This document shows positions 1 through 12,463 of a stretch of 64,000 nt of DNA, piece after piece (position 1 is the first letter of the stretch; each line of letters begins with the position of its first letter). Origin of the DNA: Symsagittifera roscoffensis (lineage: Eukaryota; Xenacoelomorpha; Acoela; Convolutidae); assembly GCF_963678635.1 (NCBI RefSeq), contig NC_087068.1:36279436-36343435 (forward strand), given 5' to 3'. The notes below the pieces were generated by a model. It worked only from the letters and a program-made list of their open reading frames with translations. It searched no databases and was not told the origin of the DNA. A program made the position numbers and the translations under genes.

Positions 1-3000
1 TTTTTTTTGTTGAGTCTGGTGATTCAATCAATTCATTATCCCAGTGGGATTCTTACACTGCATAGGGTTCATTTTGACTTTTTTAGAAGATAATTGCTGA
101 AAATCGTAGTTCAACAGCTTCTCTCGGCGACCGTATAAAATAAATAGGGTCGTGGGATAGCTTTCGGTTACACAACAACTCTCTTAGACCTCGTTCTGTC
201 ATTTTGTTCCTATAGAAATTTCGGTTACAACGTGTAGTTTTTAGTGACGCACTTGTCAAATTTGCTGCGTCCTGGTGCATGATCGGTTACAGGTCTTGCT
301 ATCCAGTGAGGCATCTTCCCTTCTGACCAGAGCCTCACTATAGACTCTCTGGTGTAAACTTTTCACAATAAGCTCTCCCAAGAAAAGTAGATGAAACGAT
401 TTGCAGTGGAGGTAACAATTTGTTAGGAACTAAGCTGACTTTCGTTGTTTGTGACTAACTTGTTTGTTGTTTGTGTTCATACAGTTTTTGAGAGATTGAA
501 TAAAAATATTCAATAATTCTAAATTGAGCTTTCAATTTTATGTTTTTTTTTGTGATCAAATGTTTTGTCAAAACTTTTCTTGCAAAAAGTTATTATTGTT
601 GTTGGGCTTATGCATCTTGAAACAGAACTCACTTTTCTTTAGAAAATTTAAAGAAATCACATTGCTCTTTCTATGAAATCCAATGGAAAAATTAACCTAA
701 TAATGAATGAAAGATTACACTTAAAAGGAAAAATGCATGTAGTCAGGGCAAGGTAATTAGAAATTATGATCAATGGAAACAGCCAAATAAATATGACATG
801 TGTATGTGAAACTCAGAAAGTTTGAAACGGAAAACTAATCAAATCCTCCACTGAAGCAGCTCAAGGCATACCATAAAAACAACTGAGCCGAGCTCAGCTA
901 TCAGCTAGTTAAATCACTCCAGTGTATTCATTATATGTTCTTGTTAACAGTCGTTCATACAGGAGTACCTACATTGAGTACCATTTGATGTGGAAACGGA
1001 TACGTTCGATTTGTTTCCTCATTTGCTGTATTCGTGCTCATCACCGCAATAGTTCGACGAGCTAGCTCTTTGGCAAAATCTTAGTGTACCTTTAGCTTTT
1101 GACATCGGTTGTGGACCCAAAAATTCTCGGTAAAACTTCAATTTGACTATAACGTTGATGTTTCCAGCAGTGTTTTTGCTATCAACGATTGTATAAAATC
1201 AGTCATCGCCAGATCGCGGACATATTGATTGACCTCGGTATTTTGAACTTGATAATGCTTATATTGATGCTCCGGCAAAATAATTTAGTCAAAAAGAAAA
1301 CCGTTTCAGCGAAAGTCTAATTGTGACGCCACTGATTAGATACTTGTCACATGATAAGAAATTACATGTAATTTTACCGAAAAGACTGACATCCTTAATT
1401 GCAGCTACGATCACATACGTTCCGCAACATCTTCAAACTGCTCATTAGCACCATCAATCATTGACGGTAAAAATGTACATGACAAGTAGGCCATGATTGC
1501 TTGGCTTCAGCACCGTCTGAAAAGTTGGTTTTAATGAAACATTTGCAAAATCAGCATTAGTCTTAGACTTTTTAAAGTTCATTCAGGAGCCTTGCCCGCT
1601 CGTTAAAAAATTGAAAAGATTTTTTGAGCAAAAAGTTTGTGCCTTGTTGTGCTGCTTCTGTAGCATGCGTTACAGGATCGTTTTGAACAATATTTTCGGT
1701 TTTGACATTATTAGGTTCGCTATGAGTTAATTTTTTTTGCATTAGTTTCCTTGTTGAAATTATCGGAAACTGTTATTTCTGTCAATGCAAATCTCATTCG
1801 CCTTGTAGATCAAAAAATTCTTTTTTTAGATTTTTTCATTTTTCAATGAGCTTGATGAAATCAATTTGATATTAGAGGAACCTTTATAACATCTACAGTT
1901 GTCAGACGATTTTCTAATACCTTGATAAGATCGCGCTCATATTATTTACTCTCTATTGGTTCCTTATCAGCGATAAAAAAGGCGCACCAAGAAAGTTTAA
2001 GGATTCAAAAAATGATAAATTTAAAACTAATTTTTTTCAAAACCTAAAAACAACTTCCGATCTCGGGACAGTATCATCATCACATAACTTCCGAAATTTT
2101 TGATCGGACATTTACAGTTTTTGTTTGAAATACATTTTTCATTGGATTTTTTTTCTACTAGACTTTCACCTTACTCTGCTAGGTCACTGCTGCTGAGGTC
2201 CATTTGAACTCCGGTTGACGTTTGGGTCTTAAGAGTAGCCTGGAAAGACATATTCCTCATTTGTTGGCTAACATTCGAAAAATACTTGTATCGTTGAAAA
2301 TAGGTAATTTGGTCAATCATCGCGAAAAAGTTAGTTCAATCAACGGTCAATTGGTCAATCACCGCGTAGTCTCTTCTTCTCCTGCTAGTGTAATTGTTTT
2401 TTTCTCTGCACCACTCAACCTCTTCAACCAATTCATTCTTTTCTCTCAAAAAAGTAATTGATATTACTCCTTGGAGTCATCCAAGCACATAACACTGCAT
2501 TTGGAGTTAAGTACGCCTCGCTTTTTCCTAGTCTCTCATTGTTGCTCATTCGTCAGCCAATCATAAAATGCTTTGATTTTCTTCAGGGCGCAGTGATTCT
2601 GGGCTTATAATGAGATGAATGTCTTTTGCGAAAAGGATAATTCTTGAAAGGTAAACTTTCAGTTCTCGGGCAATCCATTCATTAATTTTTTTGATTTTTA
2701 ATGCAGTTATTTTGCAAGATGTTTTGCTATCTTTTCGCTTTGGCCTAAAACATGTATATAGGATTTCTCAAAACAGAAAATTGAACAACTTGGCTGTAGA
2801 TCAAATATACATCATCAAAACTTTCCCAGTAAAATCCATGCAAGTAGTTTGTCATCAAGTTGTATGCTTTTCTCTCCGGTTTTGGAAGTGAGTTGAAAAG
2901 TACTGGAGGTAGAAAAATAAGAGAGTTACTATAATCACATGTTTTAAGGGCTGATTTTAGACAAAAGTACGCTTTTCTCGCAAAAAATTTTAAAAGCTTG

Positions 3001-4260
3001 CGCGACTGATTGCTCGCTTAACATTCTAATTGACTAAATGATAGAGTTCTGATCCCATTAGTTTGACAAATAAGCAAAAAAAATACCTTTCAAATGAACG
3101 ATCAGACCACGGTATCATGAAAAAATGAATGCAATCATAATATTTTCAAATCTTTCAAATATTTGTATATGGAAAAAATTATTTTACCAATCAGACTGCC
3201 CTAAAGTCTCATGTTTACTAGAAAAGAAAAGCCAAACAGAGAATTTGCAGCAAGAACAAAATTCTACAGCCAAAATTTTCAGTGCAGATTTTTCTGCAAT
3301 GAAATTTTAAAATTATAACTTATGAGTGATTTTCAAGTGCGTTGAAGTAACTTGGCATTTTTCCAGTTTAATTTTTGAATTTTTCAACTGCTGATATTTA
3401 AGCCAATTGAAGTGAAAATAACCATGCGGATACTATTTGCTGATATCTACATCTCGTTGAGATAGATTTAAGTAAACCACTGTCAGTTTTTGTTAGTTTG
3501 ACACTTTGTTTTAACAAAGTCGAATTTTTCGCTTAGTCATTTTTCAATCAGTATAGTGTCAAATTCAGAAGTCAAGCATATATTCATAAACAGCAATCGT
3601 CAAATCTATTGCTGTCAGTTTTTTTAATCTGCTTAAATACATCACGTTGTTCGAGAGAACCTATTCAAATAAAACACTGATTTGCAATTTTGAGCATGTT
3701 TTTTTGTTTGCTACTTCTTCCCGTCTCAATTTTTAAGCTATTCTGACAATTCTGAATTGTTGGTTTTTCAATCTGACACCCTTAGAAAAAAAACAGTGAA
3801 CAATAATTTTGCACAACCAAAAATCTCAGTGCGCCAGTTTTCCAATAATTTCGTTTTGCTTAGTTCATTTTCGGACCATTTCGTTTTGTTTCTTTACTGT
3901 TATTACTTAGAAGACGGACTCAGCATTCCATCATTGCAAGCCATTCGTTCATTTACCAATTTGAATTTAAGGGAATATACTCCGGCATAGGGGGGATAAT
4001 GTTTTCCCCCCTGTGCTCGCAACGGCTTGGAATTTTCCCCAACCCCCCGTTGTAATGACAGGGTATACGATTACACCTCTCTCTAACTGTATGGAAAAAC
4101 TTCTCTCATAACACAATTATTTATAAACCTTGTTTTTTCCCTAACATACAGCTGGTTCAGCATCTTCCAGCTAGCGAAAGAAAATTTCCAATCCAAGCGC
4201 AGAAAGTTCCAATCAGTCCAGTTAGAGCTTCAGTTTCTAAATGGTTCAGAGTGGAGAAGT
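1..4260. other. Gene-poor AT-rich spacer
   Basis: No reading frame here has coding character; the short open frames are low-complexity translations of AT-rich DNA. A small direct repeat of TTGGTCAATCA(T/C)CGCG occurs near 2310 and 2350. A poly-T stretch opens the window. This is probably the 3' flank of the minus-strand gene that ends at 4468, but I saw no convincing AATAAA on the minus strand close below its stop. Confidence 0.5.
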
Positions 4261-4287
4261 TGTTAGACTTTTAAATCTTAGCTGTCT

Positions 4288-4432
4288 TAGGTTTCTTTGT
4301 AAGTGTTTTTTCAAGTTCTTTGTGAAGTTTCTGCTTTTTCTTAGTTAGGGTTTCTTTGTAAGTGTTTTTTTGTTAGGTATCTGTTAAGTATCTGAGGTTT
4401 CTTAGTAAGGGTTTCTTTGTAAGTGTTCTCTG
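4288..4432. repeat. Three-copy tandem repeat, about 60-bp period
   Basis: The core GTTTCTTTGTAAGTGTT recurs near 4291, 4350 and 4411, each time after a CTTAG-like stretch. The units lie in the 3' untranslated side of the minus-strand gene, just past its stop at 4468. Confidence 0.7.
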
Positions 4433-4467
4433 TATGTCCAATTTCTCGGGAGACTTGCAGGCTGGTT

Positions 4468-7400
4468 TTATCTTTGATCACGAGATGGCGTGTACCGAGG
4501 TGGAGGGGCTTCGAAGTTAGAAGGCATGTTTTCTCTTTTCTCGTCATCTTCTGTTATTGGGTAAAATGGGGGTGCTTCTTCCTTAATCAACCGTGATTGT
4601 TGCACTCTCGGCTTCACCTGTAAAAACTTTTTATCTACTTATAATTTGAAAAATGGTTTCCTTGTAGGTTGGTTTTAGTATGTCAGACAGTTCGAATTCA
4701 GAAACTCCAAAATTTACTTTTCCAATTACCCTTTACGGGTTCGTCGCATATATGCACGAAAAATGTAAAAGCCTCTGATTTTTTTTAAAGACGTTGTTTT
4801 TAGTAATGAACCTAATGGGCAATTAAAACTTTTTTGAAATGTTTCTTAGTTAAGGTTGAGCTGCAAGACGTTAAGTTCCGATGACCCAAAAATTGCAAAC
4901 CACCTAGATAGAATTAATTTTTAAGAAAATTTTCTCAGTCAAATGTTCAAATAAGTCATTCGGATAAAGACTAAATCAAGCCCTTGCCCAAAATCTTTCT
5001 TCTTTTTTTGAGTACAGGGGAAGTTTTGATGATTGCAGAATGTTTTCATAGCCGGGAAGATTGTGTTGACTTCTCGGATCCCGCCGCTTATCATCTGTGC
5101 TCATCACCTGAGTCAGATTTGAAGGACTGTTTGGTGGTTGGGCTGAACTCCCCTGTTGCATATCCCTCCAGCTTTTGGACTGGAATCTAAACTCAAGAAC
5201 AGAAAAAGACTACTTAGATCAATCCATAAAATCAGTACGCACAAAATCAGTTTCTGTACAAAGCTGCAGAAAAATTATTTAAAAAGTTTAAGCGAAAATC
5301 TAAAATTGGTCCTAAAAGAATCCATGTTTTTCAAGTTTTTATAACACGGATTATAATGGCTACGGGACCAATTTGGGTCTTTTCGTATGGCGGCACAACA
5401 TACTATTCTGAACAAGAGCGGCCCTTACCTAGCGTAATTTCTAATTCAGATCTAAAAGAATCTTTTTCAGAACTAAAATTCAGATCTGGAATGTGTTGTG
5501 AAGTGTTTAAATAATGCTTGGATACTTTCAGGATGGGCTACTTCAGATCTAATTCAGATTTGAAGTTTTGTTTTCTTGGTTATTTCAGATCTGAAAACTC
5601 AATTATTCTGACTCAATTTTTGTTATTTTTGATACAATTGTAACTGACAGCTTCTGCTTGCTACTAGCAGTTACACAGCAAAGTTTCTTAATGGGAGAGT
5701 GCCAAAATATACTTCCCCAAGTATGAGGTAAACATAGGAAACGCATAAATAGCGCATTAAAATCAAAACTACGATCCCTTTTTAACAGTTTTTGAAAACA
5801 TTTTTTTATCAAAGTTGAACTAGAAATTCTTAAATTATTTCGATAATTTAACAAAAGGTTTCTCAGACCTTATTTCAGATCTGAAATTTTTTTATTTCAG
5901 ATCCAAATTTCAGATATGAAATTTTCAAAATCTTATTCAGATATGAAATGAAGAATTTCAGATCTGAGAGTCAACTCATAGGCGGCCAAACTGTGCACTG
6001 GATAGGCGCATAATTTTGTGTCTGTATGTTCCTGGATTCCAGAGACAAATCTTTAAACATGTTCTAAAATTTAGGTGGATTCCATTTACGAAAGTTTCGT
6101 GGATTCTGCGTACAAATACCTGTAACGTAAACTTTGTCGGCACATTTGTTTTGTTGCGGATTTCGAAACAAGCAAATGTAGCTAGTTGTTCTGGATTTCG
6201 CAACTGTAAATAGATTCCAAAAGATGTAAGTGGAATCCGCAAAATGTGAGTTGAATCCGCAAATTAAAGTGGAATCCGCAAACCAAATGCGTCTTCCACT
6301 TACAATTTGCGGATTCCGCTCACAGTTGCGGGTTCCGCAACAGCTCAATGTAATTAAACACAAGTCTTATTATTTGTTAGTGGATTCCACAAACTATTCT
6401 GGATTCCGCAAATATAGTTGCGGATTCCGCAAATTCGCCTATTTTTGAAGCGATTTTGAGCGGTAGAATGTTATAAGTATTTGTTTGTTGAATCCAAAAC
6501 AGCAAGATGATCAAACAAAAGTAGCAATGTTGCGGACTCCGTGACAAATCTGATTTTGGCCTGTTGCGGAATCCATTTACAATTCACAGAATGCACAGTT
6601 TGGCTTCGTAATGCTAATGTAAGAAATAAAGAATTTCAGATCTTGCACAGAAAATTCCCTGGGTAGGGTGGAGTTCTGCCACGATACTTTGAGTTGATCA
6701 GCTTTTTAGAAGTTTACCCTTCAGTTTGAACGAGTGTTTCGGGAAAGCGACGTTTCAGTTCCGAGTCAACGGGTGGGGGTCCACAGTAGTAGCCCAAGAA
6801 GTGACATGACAAGAAGTAGAAGTAGAGCAGCAGTGGGTCATCGTGCGACACGTCAGAAAGTCCATTGGTGAGAAACCCTGAGAGCAAAACATTGTGAGGC
6901 GTCAAGCAGGGCATATGATTCAATACGTGAACGATAATTGTTTAAGCGAGCACTGTTAGCGTTTAATTTCTATGGATTTTAAAAAATTTAGTGAATCAGT
7001 TTTGGACAAATCTTAAAACTATGTTACATGAATCTTTATCAAAGGAAAGGAAACGAAACATAAATCAAAAATCAAACCCAAAAAAATGAAATATTGGCGT
7101 GATCAAAAGTTCAGACTTTTTGTAAAAACAAAATTTAAAAAAAGATAGCTGGTTACTGTGTAAGTAGCACAGAATGTTCCGACCATGGTCTTTAGAAAAC
7201 TACGGCGGGTTACAAAAACTTTTTTTTCCAAATTAGTGTAATTTTTTCTGGTTGGTGTGATAAAAGGATGTGACGTAGAAATATAATTTAGGCATATTAA
7301 ACAGTCATAGTACTGTAGACAAATTCTAGAAAAACTAAAATAAATTAAATTTTTTTTTTCAAATTTTTTGCTGAAAGTTTTTGATTTTTTTTGAAGTGTT

Positions 7401-10400
7401 TGGTTATAAAATGAAGCTAAAAAACTCCAAAACTAGTTTTACTTGACTGAAATTGGGGTTTAAGGTCTCAAATTAGGCATATTTCAGCTGTTGTAAGCCT
7501 GCTAGTTTGCTTTATTTGCTCAAATTAGGAAATAAAGCAAACTAATTTGAGCAAATAAAGTTTTGGAGAAAAATCCAAAAAATCAAATCGGTTTTTCTCG
7601 ACAGTGAGAAAATTTTTAGAGATTTTTTATGTGGTTCTAATCACAACTAAAACGGTTTTAATTTAATATATCACTCAACTCTGTCTGATGAGTATTTGCT
7701 ATACCTGATTTTGCGCGGAAAAAAAACTAAAACAGACCCGAATAAGGGGTTTCCTCCCCATTTTTGAATGGTCCGAACATTGCTAGCAATTAATTTTTAA
7801 TTGATTTTTAAAAGTTTGTTTTGAGGCTCAGTTTTGGACAATTTTTCAATTTATGCAACATTGATTTTTAACAAAGAGACGAAATGAATTCGAAAATAGG
7901 TCAAAAATCAAGCCGAAAAAAAAATCAAATATTAGCATGACCAAAGCTTCAGACTGTAGTGTTTTTTCTCTTGGTGTGATAAAAGAATCTGGCGTACAAA
8001 TATAATTTAGGCATATGAGACTAATATTAGGCAAATTCTAGAAAAACTAAAAAAAACATTCAATTAACAATTTTTTTCAATTAGTTTTTGCCAAAAAGTT
8101 TTGAATCTTTGAAGTCTTTGGTTTCTCAAATGAAGCTAAGAAATTCTTGCTTTATTCGCTTGAATTAAGACAAAAATCAAAAATTTCAAACCGGTTTTTC
8201 TTGACACTGGGAAACATTTTGTAAATTTTTAAATCTGGTTCGAATCACTACTGAAAGGGATTTAATTTGATATATCACTCAGCCCTGTCCAATGGCTGTT
8301 TGCGGTACCTGATTTTGCGGGGAAAACAAAAAGAAAAAAATCTAAAACACACCCGAGTACAAAGTTCCTCCTCATTTTTCAAATGGTCGGATTAATCATG
8401 ACACCTAAATAATTGTCTTTTGTAAAACTATGAAGTTTTGGAAATCGCTCAATTGGCCAATTTGATAAGCGGAGGCGCCCATTTAAATATTTCTTAATTG
8501 AATTGTGGCCAGCAATTTGATCATATTAAAACAATGAAACAAGACGCTTACAAACATTTATATTATACATAGCGCAGGGGAAAAAGGAAGACAAAAATTG
8601 ATTAAACTTTTTTCAGCTTCAAGTGGCAGTCGAACTCCTCAGGGCTTTGCTATATGCAAAAATTTCTTATTTATTTGTATTAAGATCAGGGGCGGATTTA
8701 GGGGGGGCGGGGGGGCGGACGCCCCCCTCTCAGGGATTTGACCCCTTGCCGACCCAAAGGGTCCCCCCTTTGATACTTTTTCAGAAATCCATTTTTGGCT
8801 GACCGACCCTAAAATTTTTCTAAAGGCGCCTTCGGCGCCAATAAATGCTATTTTTGAGGGGGAGCGCGCGCCAAAAAAAACGCATTTTTTTGTCAAAATT
8901 TTTCAAAAAGTGCCCAAAAACGGCTTTTTTTGACTGTTTTTTCAAAAATTTGCCTGCGGCGCAGAAAATTTTGCCAAAATAAGGGCAAAACAGTGCTTTA
9001 GGAGAGCGCGAAAAATAAAAATCAATTTGGTCGACCTAAAAAAAAAAAAAAATTTTTTTTTGAAAATCCGCCCCCCCCCCCTCGAGAAAATCCTAGATCC
9101 GCCCCTGATTAAGATGTCTTAAAACTGTGTAAAAACATGCAAGGATTCCGAAAATTTTGTAAAAGTGGGTTTCTATACGTCAACCCTTCTCAAAAAAAAC
9201 TACCCTCCAAAATATAATATTGGTTTTTTGAGGGGATCGAGTCCTTAAAATGACCACTGATCGATCAAAATCAGGGGTGAGTGATTTTCTCATTCTTATT
9301 ACCTGGAAGTTTTGGCAGAAAATGTTGGGTGAAAACAAGGGCCAGTATAGAAGGATCCCAGCCTCGGTTGAAGAAGTTGGCGTAATATTTGCAGATTCTC
9401 ATCTGTCGGAGATCGTCTAAGTATGAGCTATGCATACTCGATGGTTGATAAGCCATCATTCGATGACGACAAACGTCCTTGTAGAAAATCTAAAACAAAC
9501 AAAAGTAGCCGAATGCAGTGCTAGTACCAGAGAATTTTCTGAAAACAATTATTCAAGAAATAACATGATTGTTTTTGTTCATTTTGTTTTTGAGGTTGTT
9601 TAGCATTTTTTTGCGTGGTTTAAACAGATAAATTCAAATTTTCCCACAAATTTGTTCAAGTTTTATTTCAGCACAGATATTTCCTGAAAATTAATAATTA
9701 AAATTAAATGAACTTTCAAAAACTCAAAAAACAACAACTACTTTGTTTTTCAATTGTTTATAGGATTAAAACTCAGAACAGTTAAAATTAATTGGGCTAC
9801 TTGTTTTCGAATGAAAAAAAAAATCAGTCCGAAATACAAAGTTTCTCCGCACTTTCAGTTGCCAGAACAAAAACATTTTTTTTTCAAATTTAATTTAATT
9901 TTTTTTCAATTTTAACTGGTTGTCTCGAAATTTGTACTTAGCTGGAAGTTTCCATGTAAATTAAGTTGATCGTATATACGAACTCAAAAAATTTGTCCTG
10001 TAACTGGGGAATTAGACTCTGACTAACGAATTTGAGTCTTATTAACAAATTTTCTGGAGACATAGAAATTGATAGAAATGAAATCTGTGTCTGAAATCAC
10101 AATCAGGACCCAAAGGGTTTCAACTTGAAACGAAAATATGCAAACTTTCTTGGGGGCGCCTAAAACATGGCGGAGAAAATCCGTTTTACGCCATTGTTCC
10201 TTCGTACTCCACAAGAGTGGTCCAAATCAGTGTTCAGTACATGTCTGGGTGAAATGAATTATTTCTTCTTAAAAGTTTTGATCTGAAATTTCCTAATACA
10301 AAGATGATGATTTTTTTGCAATTGTGTTAACAAGCCCCTTCGCAGAAGTAATGCAAAAAATTTTACTTTACAGGATTACAAAATTACGATACACAGAACA

Positions 10401-12463
10401 GATCAAAATAAAAATTTACAAAAGTACAAATTACAAACATAATGATTTTTAAATTATTGACAATTTGGCAAACAAACAAGGATAGCCGGTTACTTCGCAA
10501 GTAGCAAAGAATGTTTCAACCAAATTCTTGGAAAAAATAAAACATTTTTTCAATTTAGGGTAGTTTTTTCTGAGTGATGTGATAAAAGGATCTCAACGAA
10601 AAACTAGAAACTAGGCATTGTCAGCAGTCAGTAGAAAAAGCAAATTTGACAGAAGTTAATGGAGAAAAATGACAACAAAAATCATGAGAAAAAATCAAAT
10701 TTTTTCAAATCTTGTTTTTCAGTTATTCTGAATTTTTGAAACTTTTGATTCCCAAAATGGCGCTTAAAAACTCTAAAAAAAATATCTTTACTCGAGTAAA
10801 ACTAAGTTTCACGAGTAAGTTTCACGACTTAAACTAAGCTATTAGGCTATTCAAATAAGGTATTGTAAGGCTGCTCGCTCGCTTTATTCGCTCGTTTTTG
10901 ACTAAAAATCAAAAATTTTAAAGCGGTTTTTCTCATGTCGTTCGATTCACGACTGAAAAAGCTTTAATATGACATATCATTCTGCCCATTCTGGCAATTA
11001 TTTGTACCCCTGATTATGCGTGAAAACAAAAAACTACAACCCACTCGAATACAAAGTTCCAAGTTTCTCCACATTTTCAACGTTCGGAACAAAAACTTTC
11101 CTGAGATAAATAATTAAATTACTGCTACAAATTATGAGTGCTGCAAGAAATATACCATGATAATAAATGGCCTTTAATTTCTCTTGTTTTCCATTCAGTT
11201 TTTACTTACTTCAAATTGGTACTGTGATTGTGGAAAAACTGTCATGAGGATTTGATCCTCCGGTAGAGGTGCTTTCTTATTCCCTGCCTTGTTTTCCTTG
11301 ATCTTAGTGCCCCGATGCATTAGAATAGATGCTCTGTATCTGGCCATCAGATGAAGAGGCTGCGGTTCGGTGAAGGTCACGAGATGGCCCGTGGGAATAA
11401 AAAAAGTTAGATCATACTTGAAAAAGAACCCGCCCAATATAGTGTACAGCTTCATTTTGGTCCCGTTTCCTAAAGTTATTTGTTCAGCAGGTTCCAAAAA
11501 TGAGCGTGAGTAATGTGTGTTCTCCAAATAAATGTCACAGTAATAACCCGAAGGCAAAACCATCATGTGGGGAAGTTTTTGACCACGAATTTTTCTTGGA
11601 ATATATAGAGAATCAGTATCAAGTCTGTGAGTTGGTATTGTCAGTTTACTGAAGTCTCGGTTTCTTTGTGATGCACTCGGATCAAAATTACTCTCATTTA
11701 TGAATCCGTTCAATGGACCCATCAAGTAGTTTCCAACATGGGGCGACAGATCATCTTTGTAAAAATTGAATTGGAACCCAAAGTCATTGTTTGGAATGTT
11801 ACCGTTTGCATCAAACTGACAGGGAAATGGTTTCTTAACTTTATGCCCGTCTAAAGAATGAGCATATCTTAGAAGCAGGTTATATGCTTTTCGTTTATTA
11901 TCATTTGAAATGTGAACTGATCTGTCATCTGCATACATTTCATCTGAGTCGAAAGAGTCTTCGTCTTCTTCCTCTTCTTCTTCTTCGTCACATTCAACAT
12001 AATCTTCGTATTCATCGTATCCATAGTCATCATCTTCTTCGTCTCCTTCATCAGATTCAGCATCATTTTCATCGTTTTCATCGTCTTCGTCATCTGCGAA
12101 ATAGTCACGGTTTACACCATCGTCAACTAATTCATCCAGATCATTATTTGCGATCTCCCTGTTCCCTAAGTCTACTTGATGACGACTATTACTTGTTACA
12201 GGATAGCCCCAACCATTTCCAACATCTAGGTCAGACTGCACTCCGTTCAAACCCTCGCCATGACCAGCAACTCCCTCTTGATTGTTTGAAAACTCGTCCG
12301 GACCTAAATTGCCATCATAGTTGGCACCACCTGTGTCTGGGTTATCACCGGCTTGCTCATTGTCGCTGCTTTCGGATCCAACATAACCATCGTTGAAACG
12401 TGCATCCACCATGTACATAACAACCTCGCTCAAATGGCCCAAAAATCTGTTTAGTCTTTGCAT
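4468..12463 (-). CDS. Five-exon gene, 609-aa acidic orphan protein
   Basis: I do not recognise the family. Inferred exons on the minus strand are 12463-11210, 9489-9303, 6877-6718, 5186-5108 and 4617-4468 (stop TAA at 4470-4468). Each intron starts GT (GTAAGT, GTAATA, GTAAAC, GTGATG) and ends AG (TTTTAG, CTCTCAG, GTTTAG, TTTACAG). Phases run 0, 1, 2, 0 and join without a stop, which random exons would rarely do. The protein has a short N-terminus, a 70-residue Asp/Glu-rich stretch (about 107-180), then an ordered-looking region rich in aromatic residues and proline. Exon 2 continues with FYKDVCRHRMMAYQP, exon 3 has a hydrophobic LLLYFYFL run, and the tail is proline-rich (APPPRYTPSRDQR). No signal peptide or catalytic motif is visible. 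Function is unknown. Codon use in exons 2, 3 and 5 is clearly richer in G+C than the flanking introns. Confidence 0.75.
5440..5975. repeat. Cluster of palindromic TTTCAGATCTGAAA-like motifs
   Basis: About ten full or half copies of the 14-bp palindrome TTTCAGATCTGAAA and variants (CAGATATGAAA, CAGATTTGAAG) occur between 5446 and 5965, with one more near 6637. Spacing is irregular. The cluster lies in intron 3 of the minus-strand gene. Confidence 0.75.
6025..6600. repeat. Cluster of GGATTCCGCAA-like motifs
   Basis: Around 16 degenerate copies of GTGGATTCCGCAAA or its near-complement TTGCGGAATCC lie within about 570 bp. The best examples, such as TTGCGGATTCCGCAAATT near 6418, are almost palindromic. 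The short open frames here on both strands follow the motif and are not genes. This also lies in intron 3 of the acidic orphan gene. Confidence 0.75.
6995..8410. repeat. Tandem pair of a non-coding intronic repeat
   Basis: Two diverged copies, about 6995-7790 and 7825-8410, share ordered landmarks: TCAGTTTTGGACAA, GTGTGATAAAAG, ATATAATTTAGGCATAT, ATATATCACTCA and CCTGATTTTGCG. Copy 1 keeps AATGTTCCGACCAT near 7175 and the near-inverted form ATGGTCCGAACATT near 7768, resembling short terminal inverted repeats. Copy 2 lacks about 90 bp at that end. No protein is encoded. Confidence 0.7.
8687..9107. mobile_element. hAT-like MITE, 421 bp
   Basis: The left end reads CAGGGGCGGATTTAGG and the right end, on the opposite strand, reads CAGGGGCGGATCTAGG. 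Both are flanked by ATTAAGAT (8679-8686 and 9108-9115), a perfect 8-bp target-site duplication. Eight-base duplications and CAGGGG ends are typical of the hAT superfamily. No transposase is encoded, so it is non-autonomous. G-runs and C-runs sit just inside the ends. It interrupts intron 2 of the minus-strand gene. Confidence 0.88.
9500..11110. repeat. Further copies of the intronic repeat family
   Basis: A full-length diverged copy spans about 10440-11110, with the same ordered landmarks as 6995-8410: GGTTACTTCGCAAGTAGC, GATGTGATAAAAGG, CATATCATTCTGCC and GAATACAAAGTTCC. A fragment near 9800-9865 retains TCCGAAATACAAAGTTTCTCC. The rest of intron 1 holds nothing recognisable. Confidence 0.6.
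11210..12463 (-). CDS. Exon 1 of the acidic orphan gene (418 codons)
   Basis: This open frame starts at ATG (12461-12463) and is the only long intact host-type frame in the first 40 kb. If unspliced it would end a few codons into the intron, reading VSKN then stop. The sequence GAA|GTAAGTAAAA at 11210 is a textbook donor, so the exon should end at Glu418. Residues 119-180 are almost entirely Asp, Glu and Ser. Residues 185-418 look folded, with no known motif. The LDTDSLY segment near 281-287 resembles polymerase motif C by eye, but nothing around it supports a polymerase. The opposite strand reads as a His/Leu/Arg-rich frame that is only the shadow of the acidic codons. Confidence 0.8.

Noticed and set aside
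281..295. LTDSLY-like and other isolated motif matches suggesting a polymerase in the acidic gene
   Set aside because: The short match in exon 1 (LDTDSLY, about nucleotide 11620) has no other polymerase motifs around it.
4984..5190. Plus-strand ORF of 68 codons
   Set aside because: It opposes exon 4 of the minus-strand gene, whose splice sites and phase fit; the plus frame has no splice or start context.
6016..6448. Several overlapping ORFs on both strands
   Set aside because: Their repeating peptides come from the GGATTCCGCAA motif array, which stays open in more than one frame.
10023..10214. Minus-strand ORF inside intron 1 as a possible extra exon
   Set aside because: No acceptor or donor fits it, and exon 1 joins exon 2 in phase without it.
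11884..12396. 170-codon plus-strand ORF rich in His, Leu and Arg
   Set aside because: It is the exact antisense of the acidic tract in exon 1; composition follows GAA/GAT codons read backwards.
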